DNA from: a virus
IMG/VR virus record: IMGVR_UViG_3300025401_000670
Location: 1-22,751 of that record
Length of the DNA stretch: 22,751 nucleotides
Reading direction: 5' to 3' (one strand)
Positions 1 to 7,268 of the stretch are shown here, piece after piece (the stretch's first letter is position 1; the number at the start of each line of letters is the position of its first letter). Below the pieces are notes generated by a model. That model worked only from the letters and a program-made list of their open reading frames with translations. It did not search any database and was not told the DNA's origin. The position numbers were made by a program, and so were the translations under genes.

Positions 1-1666
1 TACTTACTGAATCTCCCAAGACATCATAGCCAAACTTGGTCTTAGCGCCAATGTTACCAATGAGTGTTTCACCAGTGTTGACACCTGCGCCCATGCCCAC
101 TGGTGGACGTCCTTTGGCAGTTAATTCGACATTAAAATCAGCAATAGCCTGTATCATTTCTTGTGCTGTGCGTACCGCAGTTTTAGCATGATTGGCATCA
201 TCTAATGGAGCACCGTGTACATGTAGACTTGCATCACCAATGAACTTGATAAGTGTACCATCATTTTTAAGCACAGGAACACTGAGAGCTGTCATGTAGT
301 CGTTCATGATTTGTGTTAGCCCTTCTACGTCATCTCCAAATGATTCACCTAATGTAGTAAAGCCGCGCAAGTCAGTCATAACAATACTAAGTTCTTTACG
401 CTCGCCACCTAGTTTAATTAGGCTAGGATCTTTCTGTAAGCGTTCTACAATAGTAGGATTAACATAACTACCAAACTGTTTCTTGATCTGTTGTTTCTGT
501 AAGAACTCGCTTACAAATTTGACCCCGTAAGTATGGAGACTAACAAGCACAAGCCCACTAACCAAACCAGTAACGTCGACAAGCCAAGCATTAGTCGAAT
601 ACAACAAATTAGAAAGGGGAATACTACCACCAATAATAATAACGCTAGTAAAAATTCCAACATAAGTCCACCTTGATAAAAAGATTAATAATATACCTAG
701 AGCTACAAGTAATAATACTTCTCCGCCTTCTGCCCAGTCTGGACGAGTAATAGCTGATCGATCCTTGTTGGCAATTACAGTACCTAGTACAGCCGCTTGT
801 AAATCTTGTGGTAACATTTCACCTAGACTAGTAGCAACTGGATTTGCTAAGCCTTGTGCTGACACACCTACAATAACTATTTCACCTTCAAAGTCTTGAG
901 GTAAATCTGTTAGGCTATACTTGCTTGGTACTAGACTCCAATCAATCCAGATGCGACTTAGGCTGTCTGTTGTTATAGGGCCAAACTTAGGAATACGCAT
1001 TTTCTCAACGCCATTCTCGTTGATCTTAACTTGGAATGTTGAATCGCCAGCAGCTACACGCAGTACTTCCATAGCAAGGCTAGGATATAGTTTACCGTCA
1101 TGTGCAGCAACCATAGGCATACGGCGCACAACACCGTCAACTTCGGGCAAGGTATTGACAAGTCCTACACCGGCAGCAGCGGATTCTATACTAGACTGAT
1201 TAGCTACAATTCCCGGATAGGTTACAAAAGAGTCCAAGCCATAAGGTCCAATAATAACAGAACCAGGGTTCCGGGCTTGATTGCGATTATTTGTTGACCC
1301 AACTGCTGGAAGAATTGTGGGATACTGTCGGAGTGCTTGTATGTATTCCGCATCGTGCCCCATGCGATCTCTATCAGGAGTAAGAACATTGAAAACCACA
1401 AGACCAGCATTACGGCGGTATAAGTCTCGGATGAGCTGGGCATATACATCTCTACTAAACGGGAATTGTCCATATTTTTCTAAAGCCTTTTCGTCAATGT
1501 TTACTACACTAACACCTATAGTCTCAGGTGCTTTGCTAGTTACTAGTGTATCAAAGTAACGTAGGCGTACTGATTCTACAAATGATGGGTCTGCTACACG
1601 TAAGCCCACTACTAACGCTAGTGTTAGCAGAGCAGTCCAGGGGCTAGTTAGGATTTTTTTCAGCAT
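1..1666 (-). CDS. CHASE2-domain class III adenylate cyclase (3' end cut by window edge)
   Basis: Read by hand: 555 codons open from ATG at 1666 to the window edge, with no stop. Residues 5-22 form a membrane segment; about 25-300 match an extracytoplasmic CHASE2 sensor domain (start RYFDTL, then VNIDEKAL); three membrane segments follow at about 315-380; a class III cyclase domain starts near 420. Both metal-binding Asp are visible (D432 in TDLRGFT, D478 in FIGDAS), as are Lys474 (LIKFIGD) and Asp548 (YDVLGD), which fit ATP as substrate. The residue where many relatives have the transition-state Asn is Ser555, the last one visible. It would make cAMP in response to an envelope signal. It is the last gene of the curli-like locus, after a terminator. 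No SD precedes the ATG. FecR and CHASE2-cyclase genes are often neighbours in bacteria (recollection). A phage location is unusual. Confidence 0.88.
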   Translation of the reverse strand, partial: MLKKILTSPWTALLTLALVVGLRVADPSFVESVRLRYFDTLVTSKAPETIGVSVVNIDEKALEKYGQFPFSRDVYAQLIRDLYRRNAGLVVFNVLTPDRDRMGHDAEYIQALRQYPTILPAVGSTNNRNQARNPGSVIIGPYGLDSFVTYPGIVANQSSIESAAAGVGLVNTLPEVDGVVRRMPMVAAHDGKLYPSLAMEVLRVAAGDSTFQVKINENGVEKMRIPKFGPITTDSLSRIWIDWSLVPSKYSLTDLPQDFEGEIVIVGVSAQGLANPVATSLGEMLPQDLQAAVLGTVIANKDRSAITRPDWAEGGEVLLLVALGILLIFLSRWTYVGIFTSVIIIGGSIPLSNLLYSTNAWLVDVTGLVSGLVLVSLHTYGVKFVSEFLQKQQIKKQFGSYVNPTIVERLQKDPSLIKLGGERKELSIVMTDLRGFTTLGESFGDDVEGLTQIMNDYMTALSVPVLKNDGTLIKFIGDASLHVHGAPLDDANHAKTAVRTAQEMIQAIADFNVELTAKGRPPVGMGAGVNTGETLIGNIGAKTKFGYDVLGDSVS

Positions 1667-1670
1667 TGAA

Positions 1671-1678
1671 TATTTATC
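1671..1678 (-). promoter_or_regulatory. T4-type late promoter box (GATAAATA) before the cyclase gene
   Basis: GATAAATA on the minus strand differs by one base from the T4 late consensus TATAAATA. It lies between the terminator and the cyclase ATG, only 4 nt from the ATG. A start 5-7 nt past the box would fall at or just inside the start codon, so either the message is essentially leaderless or the match is fortuitous. Confidence 0.4.
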
Positions 1679-1681
1679 CGT

Positions 1682-1705
1682 GAAAAAGCCCTCTTCGGAG
1701 GGCTT
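1682..1705 (-). terminator. Rho-independent terminator after the curli-like operon
   Basis: A perfect 8-bp stem (AAGCCCTC / GAGGGCTT) closes a four-base loop and is followed in the minus direction by five T. It sits just after the stop of the 46-aa gene and before the cyclase start, so it should end most transcription of the curli-like operon. It is the only hairpin in the window with a clear T-tract directly after a perfect stem. Confidence 0.85.
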
Positions 1706-1715
1706 GTGAAATGAG

Positions 1716-1856
1716 CTATGCCCGAATGTGTGTATTATTAGAAATTAATTCTTGCCTGAAGTGATGCCAGTGTTTTCGCTCGTCTAGGTAATACCATATG
1801 TAAGCAGTGCCAAAGCCAAATAAGCCGCCTAGTATTTGTGCTATTATTGTACCCAT
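1716..1856 (-). CDS. 46-aa single-span membrane protein, unknown
   Basis: Hand-read small gene. ATG at 1856 is preceded by a purine-rich GGAG/AGAAGA stretch; the stop is TAG at 1716-1718. The protein starts MGTIIAQILGGLFGFGTAY, a glycine-rich membrane segment (about residues 3-23), and then has a charged, His-rich tail (DERKHWHHF). Its start overlaps the end of the upstream 73-aa gene by 13 bp and a terminator follows, so it looks like the last gene of the curli-like operon. The function is not recognised; a small membrane partner or a holin-like peptide are possibilities only. Confidence 0.6.
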   Translation of the reverse strand: MGTIIAQILGGLFGFGTAYIWYYLDERKHWHHFRQELISNNTHIRA

Positions 1857-2065
1857 TCTTCTGTAGTCTCCTCTATCTCAGGATGCTTCATTAATAAAAA
1901 ATCAGCATACTTTTCTGGCACTCGAAATTCTATAGTGTACTTGCCAATTTCCATACTTCCGTCATGGGCTTGTACATACTGCCAGATGTCTTCTTCCAGT
2001 AGATTATATTCCGGAGTATTCCTACCCTTACGCCATAGTTTAAAAAATCTCATGTTCGCTCTCAT
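1844..2065 (-). CDS. 73-aa hypothetical protein in curli-like operon
   Basis: The start ATG at 2065 is chosen because GGGGA lies 8 nt upstream and the curlin gene stops 2 nt before it. A longer reading upstream would run into that gene. The product (MRANMRFFKLWRKGRN...) has a basic N-terminus and an acidic C-terminus (HPEIEETTEEWVQ), no signal peptide and no membrane segment, so it is probably cytoplasmic. No family is recognised. Tight spacing to genes on both sides suggests co-translation with the curlin and the 46-aa membrane protein. Confidence 0.6.
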   Translation of the reverse strand: MRANMRFFKLWRKGRNTPEYNLLEEDIWQYVQAHDGSMEIGKYTIEFRVPEKYADFLLMKHPEIEETTEEWVQ

Positions 2066-2067
2066 GA

Positions 2068-3192
2068 TTAATTCCCCTGTCTTACTGTAATAGGTTGACA
2101 ACCACCAGCAGTTACACACACGGTATTGATATAATAATTCTGTCCACCAGTTTGTGTTAAGTTTACACTACCCGGACCGCCAGCATTGGTAATGCTAATG
2201 CTGGCGTTGTTTGCTGTGCTACCTGATTGATTAACTGTGGCAGAATTTCCGGTGCCTAATAAGTTAACACTTAGATAATGTTGGCCGAGACCGCTTTGGC
2301 TTGTTGATACTGTATTCAAATCTCCTTGTACATTGACAAAGGATGCTTTGGCTGTATTGTCAGTTTGACTTGTATTCACAGTATTGTAATCTCCATTAAC
2401 AGTTGTTGACAAATAATGCCCACCACCACCTGTATTAGTCTGCTCGCTATTGACTTGGTTGCCTGTTCCAGTTACACTTATCGCTTGATAATGCTGTCCG
2501 TTATCTTGTCCGTTAGTTTGATTACCTAAGGTCGTTCCTTGGTTAAGTCCTAGGGTATTATAGCTACCATATACTTCAGCTTCAATTAAGTTCTGTCCGT
2601 AGGGATTACTTGGATCCCCTTGACGGATTTTAACAGTATTGCCCGAACCTTGTATTGGCATGCTCTGTTGTCCTAATCCTGCTACACTGTTTTGTGTACC
2701 ATTTTGTTGTACGATAACTGTATTGTTAGAGCCAACTTGATCTATATAGATACTATTTCGAGTAATATAATTAACTCTAGCACGGGCAGAATCTATTGCG
2801 GCTTGTTGATCAGCGGTAATAGCACTGACTGGTGTTGTTGGTGGCGGATAAAAAACATAAGTGGCACCGGATTCTCCCGGCACATTTAAATTTATTACTG
2901 CCCAATCAGCTGGATTACCTATAGAGTTTAAAGAAGCACCTGTTACAGTTCCGGCTTGCGGGCCTGTACAATTATTGCAGGTCCATACCCAACCGGGACC
3001 TATTCTAGAGACTGCGGATCCATTCCAGTCATGCATGCCAATGCTTCCAGACCATAGACCAACGTAGGTGTTATTGCCGTTTACATTTTGTATCGAGCCG
3101 GTACTACTATCCGTAGTTGCGGCATTTTGAGCATGAGCGTTACCGCACATATTGAGTCCTGCGACAAGAAATAATATCATTAAGTATTTCAT
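2068..3192 (-). CDS. Secreted curlin-repeat (CsgA/CsgB-like) protein with extra N-terminal domain
   Basis: A 374-aa protein with a Sec signal peptide (cleavage probable after AHA, residue 21). Residues about 22-145 form a non-repetitive domain containing a CxxC pair (C72, C75). From about 146 curlin-type repeats follow: NSIYIDQVGSNNTVIVQQNG, then many N-T-V / Q-x-G-x-x-N units to the C-terminus. Curlins (CsgA, CsgB) cross the outer membrane through CsgG and polymerise as amyloid; this one would be a fibre subunit, nucleator or tip. It is longer than CsgA (about 150 aa). The amyloid core starts like the other curlin here (NSIYxDQxGS). It starts one base after the FecR gene, so the two are co-translated. 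Which curlin is major and which minor cannot be told. Confidence 0.82.
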   Translation of the reverse strand: MKYLMILFLVAGLNMCGNAHAQNAATTDSSTGSIQNVNGNNTYVGLWSGSIGMHDWNGSAVSRIGPGWVWTCNNCTGPQAGTVTGASLNSIGNPADWAVINLNVPGESGATYVFYPPPTTPVSAITADQQAAIDSARARVNYITRNSIYIDQVGSNNTVIVQQNGTQNSVAGLGQQSMPIQGSGNTVKIRQGDPSNPYGQNLIEAEVYGSYNTLGLNQGTTLGNQTNGQDNGQHYQAISVTGTGNQVNSEQTNTGGGGHYLSTTVNGDYNTVNTSQTDNTAKASFVNVQGDLNTVSTSQSGLGQHYLSVNLLGTGNSATVNQSGSTANNASISITNAGGPGSVNLTQTGGQNYYINTVCVTAGGCQPITVRQGN

Positions 3193-3193
3193 G

Positions 3194-4324
3194 TTAGTTC
3201 TGCTTTACAGTTATAGTAGTACCGGCACCGGAGTTGATACGGTTCTTAAATGTATACTGCCCTTGAGTCATGTAGACTGTAGCAGTTTCATTCTTGTTTA
3301 CTGTTACACTTTCTTTGTTACTGCCATCATCACGATATAGTGTAACTGATAGATCATCCACGTAGGCCTTGATACCTGTACTGGCACGATAATCTGGTAA
3401 TAGTCCTGTATTAGTGGAATTTAGTAATTTCAATTCAGCGGCCAGCTCTTCATTTAACATAGTCAATACATTGGCTAGAAAATCCTGGTCTAGAAAGTTC
3501 TGAGCTAGCTTATTGGCGAATATCTGACGTTGTTGGTCAGCGAGCACGTTGCCCAAGTCTGCTTCTTTAAGAAAATCTTGACTTAATAAACTTACTGTGG
3601 TTCGTGATTGTTCTTGTTGTGCTTTCTTAAGTTCAGGGGGTGGTGATAGAATCAACAGATTATTCATAGCATCTAGACTAAGATTAATGGTTACCGGTTT
3701 AGTTGGGGGTTGACTGCGGCTTTCAACCTTAGTGGCTTGGAACGCTTGATCTAGTGTAACCGACCCTGCGTCAGTAATAACGTCAATAATTCCAACCTTA
3801 CAATCTCGCTTTACATCTGCCCATCCATTAGGACAGCTAGGCAATAGGATAACTGTACTGGCACCTAGTTCGTCTACAGTAGCAGTAAAATCAGTACCAC
3901 GAACAGCAATAGTAGCTGTAGGGGTATTGATGGCGACTCGATTAGGATTATTATGAGCAATAGCACCTGAAGCGTACCTGACAGTACCTTGCGCCATATT
4001 GAGAGCAAGTTTGCCTGCGGCAGGTTTTTTAGGGTCGTAGACAAATTCGTCAATAACTAGTCGACTATTTTCATTTACCTGTACCCTTGTATCGTCCGCG
4101 AATGTAATACCAACCTTACCTTGGTTGGTCTTTACCGCGTCCTCCATTTCCACTCCGGTTCCCTTGGTTCCAGTTAGAGTCGTCTTCGATCGTTGTATCG
4201 AAGCTGGGCTGTTCAATTGTTCCGTTATGGTCCCGATCGCGGCTTCGCAATTCGTGAATGTACTCCCTAAGAGTACGCATAGTAGTCCCGTCCATATTAG
4301 TCTCCTTTTATAAACCATGAGCAT
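3194..4324 (-). CDS. FecR-domain exported protein
   Basis: A 376-aa protein. The N-terminus (MLMVYKRRLIWTGLLCVLLG) is a signal peptide with probable cleavage near residue 29. A FecR domain lies at about 30-190, shown by the hallmark INTPTATIAVRGTDF (132-146). A helical segment (about 215-310) and a beta-rich end (GAGTTITVKQN) follow. FecR domains serve in envelope sensing; in bacteria they often sit beside CHASE2 cyclases. The start at 4324 is chosen for GAGAG 8 nt upstream and for the KRR n-region; 4318 is possible. The start overlaps the preceding 56-aa gene. The last residues resemble a curlin strand. It may gate or sense the amyloid secretion; that is inference. Confidence 0.8.
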   Translation of the reverse strand: MLMVYKRRLIWTGLLCVLLGSTFTNCEAAIGTITEQLNSPASIQRSKTTLTGTKGTGVEMEDAVKTNQGKVGITFADDTRVQVNENSRLVIDEFVYDPKKPAAGKLALNMAQGTVRYASGAIAHNNPNRVAINTPTATIAVRGTDFTATVDELGASTVILLPSCPNGWADVKRDCKVGIIDVITDAGSVTLDQAFQATKVESRSQPPTKPVTINLSLDAMNNLLILSPPPELKKAQQEQSRTTVSLLSQDFLKEADLGNVLADQQRQIFANKLAQNFLDQDFLANVLTMLNEELAAELKLLNSTNTGLLPDYRASTGIKAYVDDLSVTLYRDDGSNKESVTVNKNETATVYMTQGQYTFKNRINSGAGTTITVKQN

Positions 4325-4467
4325 TTTTGTAACTCTCGCATAACTTGATCAGCAGTGGTTCCATTTACACGAGTCACTAGTTCCACAAAGTCCAACCAAT
4401 TGTGTGCATAGTCATTCATACCATGACTCCACTGTTGGTACATGTGTTCTAGGAATCGTCGATCCAT
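4297..4467 (-). CDS. 56-aa hypothetical protein between curlin and FecR genes
   Basis: Hand-read: ATG at 4467, TAA at 4297-4299, starting MDRRFLEHMYQQWSHGM. It begins 2 nt after the curlin stop and overlaps the FecR start by 28 bp, so it fills what would otherwise be a gap of about 145 bp. The product is polar, probably helical, with many aromatic residues and no signal peptide. No SD is evident; translational coupling to the curlin gene would explain expression. The function is not recognised; a cytoplasmic helper or a small regulator are possible. Confidence 0.55.
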   Translation of the reverse strand: MDRRFLEHMYQQWSHGMNDYAHNWLDFVELVTRVNGTTADQVMRELQKCSWFIKGD

Positions 4468-4469
4468 GA

Positions 4470-5399
4470 TTAATTGTGATTACTTTGGTTTATAGTTGTA
4501 GTATTACTACTACCATTAATCTTTAGGTTAAGTATATTACTATCACTGGTAGTATTATTCTGTGTTACATTGACAGTATTACTGCTACCAGTCATGCCTA
4601 GGGCAACACTATTATTACCAGTTTGACCGATAGTAACACTATTACTGTTACCTACCATTGAATCACCTGAGGCATAACCACCAATGCTGACACTATTCAA
4701 ACCATTTTGATTGATTGTATAAGTGTTACTAGCACCATCGGATTTAATACCAACTGAGTTTCCACCCTGCATAGTGACCGAAGCAGTATTGTTGCCTCCG
4801 CCTATTAAGCTGATAGCGGCACTGCTATCACCACCAGATAGGTTAACATTTACTTGGTTGCTTGAACCTCCAGCTGTAGCGATATTAACATGATCCCTAC
4901 CACCTATCATTTTAATATTAACACCGGCATTATCACCAACTTGGACAACATTGACACTACTGCTGGTAAAGCTGTTTTGTCCATCGCCATTAAGATCAAT
5001 TATGGCTGTAGCACTATTACCTGTTACGCTATAGTTTACAGCAGGTGCCTGATAACCTCCCATGGTGCTACCCACCATGCTAATATCTAATTTATTTTGA
5101 TTACCTACTTGATTAATGTTGACTCCGGCATTATCACCGTAGAGTTTGGCTGAGACTGTATTATCATCCCCACCCTGGATCGGTTGTACTCCTCGGACAA
5201 CGTTTCCAAATCCATCCTGTGTGATAGCCACAGTTGCGCCACTACCGGATTGATCCACGTAGATGCTGTTATCTGCTGCCATTCCCAATGTTGGCATTGC
5301 AGCCACCATCAGAGTTGTAAGTAATTTTCTCGACAACTTACCAGCGCCTTTTAGACTTGATGTATTCATCATCATTTTTTGATTTGGGTTGGAACTCAT
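4470..5399 (-). CDS. Secreted curlin-repeat (CsgA/CsgB-like) protein
   Basis: A 309-aa protein with a long n-region and a signal peptide ending about residue 42 (MVAAMPTLGMAA). Nearly all of the mature part is curlin-like: NSIYVDQSGSGATVAITQDG, then repeated units such as NQVGNQN, SNTYTINQNG, SNSVTIGQTGNN and SNTVNVTQNN. The Gln/Asn/Gly ladder is what stacks in curli amyloid. With no unrelated domain, it is the better candidate for the main fibre subunit. It lies downstream of csgF and csgG, with a 135-bp leader. No SD precedes ATG 5399; the MMM triplet at residues 9-11 offers alternative starts. The repeats are divergent at the DNA level. Confidence 0.83.
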   Translation of the reverse strand: MSSNPNQKMMMNTSSLKGAGKLSRKLLTTLMVAAMPTLGMAADNSIYVDQSGSGATVAITQDGFGNVVRGVQPIQGGDDNTVSAKLYGDNAGVNINQVGNQNKLDISMVGSTMGGYQAPAVNYSVTGNSATAIIDLNGDGQNSFTSSSVNVVQVGDNAGVNIKMIGGRDHVNIATAGGSSNQVNVNLSGGDSSAAISLIGGGNNTASVTMQGGNSVGIKSDGASNTYTINQNGLNSVSIGGYASGDSMVGNSNSVTIGQTGNNSVALGMTGSSNTVNVTQNNTTSDSNILNLKINGSSNTTTINQSNHN

Positions 5400-5534
5400 T
5401 GTTTGTCATTTAAGCCAAACGCTTAGTTTATCCCCTCATCGCTCCTGGAGTCTCTGCTCCTTTAATTTTCGCTACTATCTTTCCTTTCTTAAAATATTTA
5501 CTGCATTTGCAACTAAGATTTTATACTACTACTA
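5400..5534. other. 135-bp leader between csgG and the first curlin gene
   Basis: No gene of useful length is seen. In the minus direction it holds two purine-rich SD-like stretches (AAAGGAGCAG and CCAGGAGCG). The second precedes a three-codon reading frame (ATG AGG GGA TAA, 5428-5439). No clear sigma70 promoter or terminator was found. The longer-than-usual spacing in an otherwise tight operon suggests separate control of curlin translation, for example through mRNA structure; that is inference. Confidence 0.4.
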
Positions 5535-6719
5535 CTATTGTTTTACTTCTTCCAACTTCTCTACAAGTATCCAACCGCCTCGTGATTGATTATCTGATAC
5601 TTTTATCCATCCTTCGCTACCAGCCTGTTTTATTTCTACTACGGTGCCTTTCTTAAATTGCCAAGTTTTTTGACTCTTATCATTTGATTCTCTATAAATG
5701 AATTCAGCTTCTTTTAATCTGCGTTGGCCAACTAATTCTTTAGGTTCTTCTTTTTTTACTTCTATCTTAGGTTCTTCTTTTTTTACTTCTATCTTAGGTT
5801 CTTCTTTTTTTACTTCCGTATCTACTGCAACCGGTTGAGTTAGGGTAGGTGTCATAACTACTACAGGTAGTTTACGATAATCCCATACTCCTTTGCGCTC
5901 ACCTTCTTTGATCATTTCTACCACTGCGGCTTCGACGGTAGTCTTAACTGCTAGTGTTGCAGGTTCATTAATAGTCAATCCGCTTTCAAATTCAAATATT
6001 CCTGCTGTAGCACTAGTTGATCCTGTGTTGCCATTAAATACCTGCTGAAGTATGCCGCCCCCTGGATCAATACTTTTTAGGATGGCTACGCTATCTGCTG
6101 TTGAGTAAATGATCTTAGTTACTGTTACTGCTGCAAGTATCTTACCTGTGTTTACACTAATAGCTCGTAAACTTACAGTAACAATATCTTTCGAGTATTG
6201 TGTCTGTGGACCTACACCCAAAAACTTATATGCCGCGCCTCCTGATTCTAGGCCTGTATCGTAACCAATGATACCACCTTCCATAATAATACCAGCGAAC
6301 TGCATTGGCATTAGGGGTTTAGCATCCTTGCCTTCATATGCTTCACGCATCTGTTTGATGATTAAGCGTTCTTTAGTAAGTGCATCGATGTTGCCACGCT
6401 CAACTACATCAAACCAACGGCCCTGTCCTACATCTTGTAGAGCTTTGATTAGGAACACCTCGGCACCCTGTGTGACCGCAGTTGAAAAACTAGCAACACC
6501 CGGAGTAGGTTTACGCTGTCCAGTTTTATCTGCAAACTGATAAACAGCAACACTGAGTTTAGGCCCCGCAGGTGGAGGAAGCAAATCAAATTCTTTTTGC
6601 ATCTTATTCTCTGCTAACTTGGGCTCATGCTCTATGCCCGCAAGTTGTCCTGTCTTTTGTGTTATCGCACAACCGGACATTAATAAAACTGTAGAAAAAA
6701 TAATTACTATTTTTTTCAT
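5535..6719 (-). CDS. csgG: CsgG-like curli secretion pore lipoprotein with C-terminal SH3-like extension
   Basis: A 394-aa protein. Residues 1-17 are a lipoprotein signal (LLMSGC, Cys17). Residues about 50-285 match CsgG: KLSVAVYQFADKTGQ, FSTAVTQGAEVFLIKAL, RWFDVVERGN, GGIIGYDTGLESGGAAYKF, and the C-terminal GVWDYRKL. CsgG forms the nine-subunit outer-membrane channel for curlins. Bacterial CsgG is about 277 aa; this one adds a linker with the repeat EVKKEEPKI (302-327) and an SH3-like domain (about 333-392: FIYRESN, FKKGTVVEIK, GWIKVSD, GGWILVEKL). In the constriction loop the E. coli KPYPASNF aligns with KPTPGVASF, so Tyr is Thr and Phe is kept (Phe78). It starts 1 nt after csgF. CsgG/CsgF homologues are known from marine phages (recollection). 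Confidence 0.92.
   Translation of the reverse strand: MKKIVIIFSTVLLMSGCAITQKTGQLAGIEHEPKLAENKMQKEFDLLPPPAGPKLSVAVYQFADKTGQRKPTPGVASFSTAVTQGAEVFLIKALQDVGQGRWFDVVERGNIDALTKERLIIKQMREAYEGKDAKPLMPMQFAGIIMEGGIIGYDTGLESGGAAYKFLGVGPQTQYSKDIVTVSLRAISVNTGKILAAVTVTKIIYSTADSVAILKSIDPGGGILQQVFNGNTGSTSATAGIFEFESGLTINEPATLAVKTTVEAAVVEMIKEGERKGVWDYRKLPVVVMTPTLTQPVAVDTEVKKEEPKIEVKKEEPKIEVKKEEPKELVGQRRLKEAEFIYRESNDKSQKTWQFKKGTVVEIKQAGSEGWIKVSDNQSRGGWILVEKLEEVKQ
5741..5815. repeat. 27-bp tandem repeat inside csgG (about 2.7 copies)
   Basis: Two exact 27-bp copies (5741-5767 and 5768-5794) and a third partial copy encode the repeat EVKKEEPKI in the CsgG linker. Each copy contains a run of seven T on the plus strand. 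The perfect identity of the copies suggests recent duplication and possible length variation between strains. Confidence 0.9.
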
Positions 6720-6720
6720 C

Positions 6721-7200
6721 TTAGTTCATATTAAAGGAATTAAGTGGTACGTTGATTACTGTAGTGTTACCTACGTTATCTCTAACAGTTAATAAAATAT
6801 TAGTTGGGTTAGTTGGGTCTTTCATCCAACTTAATGTATTGCCCTGGAAGTTAATTGTGCCGCCGCAAGCTGATGCATTTGCACTACAGGCGCCTCCTGC
6901 AAACATCTGTGTGGCTACGTTTTGACTAACCTGTGCGTAGATACGAGATTCTAAATTAGTTAAGAATTGATTAATGGGTTGATTACTAGCCGCACTTGCG
7001 GCTGCATCTTTAGCTGATTGTAATGCACTCAATACTGCCTGCTGACGTGTATACTGTTCATTCTCTATAGTCAGCACATAGGTACCGTATCCATTGCCGT
7101 TAAAACTTGGACTTTTAAATGAATAATCAGCCAAGGGCGTTGCTGCTACAAAAGCAGGAAACAGTAGAAGTACTGCAAGAAATTTTGCTGCTTTAGACAT
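6721..7200 (-). CDS. csgF: CsgF-like curli assembly factor
   Basis: A 159-aa protein with a signal peptide cut near residue 20 (AFVAA). The mature N-terminus (ADYSFKSPSFNGNGYGTYVL) aligns with the E. coli CsgF segment FRNPNFGGNPNNGAFLL, the part that inserts into the CsgG constriction and narrows the pore. The middle helix (NQFLTNLESRIYAQVSQNVA) and the beta-rich C-terminus follow the family plan. CsgF couples CsgG to curlin nucleation at the cell surface. This is the first gene of the curli-like operon; csgG follows 1 nt after its stop. A G-rich stretch (GGGGG) about 9 nt upstream is a weak SD. Confidence 0.85.
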   Translation of the reverse strand: MSKAAKFLAVLLLFPAFVAATPLADYSFKSPSFNGNGYGTYVLTIENEQYTRQQAVLSALQSAKDAAASAASNQPINQFLTNLESRIYAQVSQNVATQMFAGGACSANASACGGTINFQGNTLSWMKDPTNPTNILLTVRDNVGNTTVINVPLNSFNMN

Positions 7201-7224
7201 GGATTCGCCCCCACTAGGTCTTAT

Positions 7225-7259
7225 TAGTATTTAATATACCTACATATTAAATAATACTA
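7225..7259. promoter_or_regulatory. AT-rich inverted repeat upstream of csgF
   Basis: TAGTATTTAATAT (7225-7237) is mirrored by ATATTAAATAATACTA (7244-7259), the second arm having three extra bases. It lies in the 68-bp gap between the nuclease-like gene and csgF, so it could be an operator or an mRNA stem-loop controlling the curli-like operon. The box ATTAAATA inside one arm is two bases off the late consensus. No sigma70 promoter is clear here. Confidence 0.5.
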
Positions 7260-7268
7260 GCGGTTTTC

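Noticed and set aside
921-1559. Several overlapping frames on both strands (921-1199, 1222-1473, 1281-1559)
   Set aside because: They lie inside the continuous minus-strand cyclase frame, which has clear CHASE2 and cyclase motifs.
2100-5300. Possible CRISPR or DNA repeat array
   Set aside because: The repetition is curlin protein repeats with divergent DNA; no uniform direct repeats or spacers.
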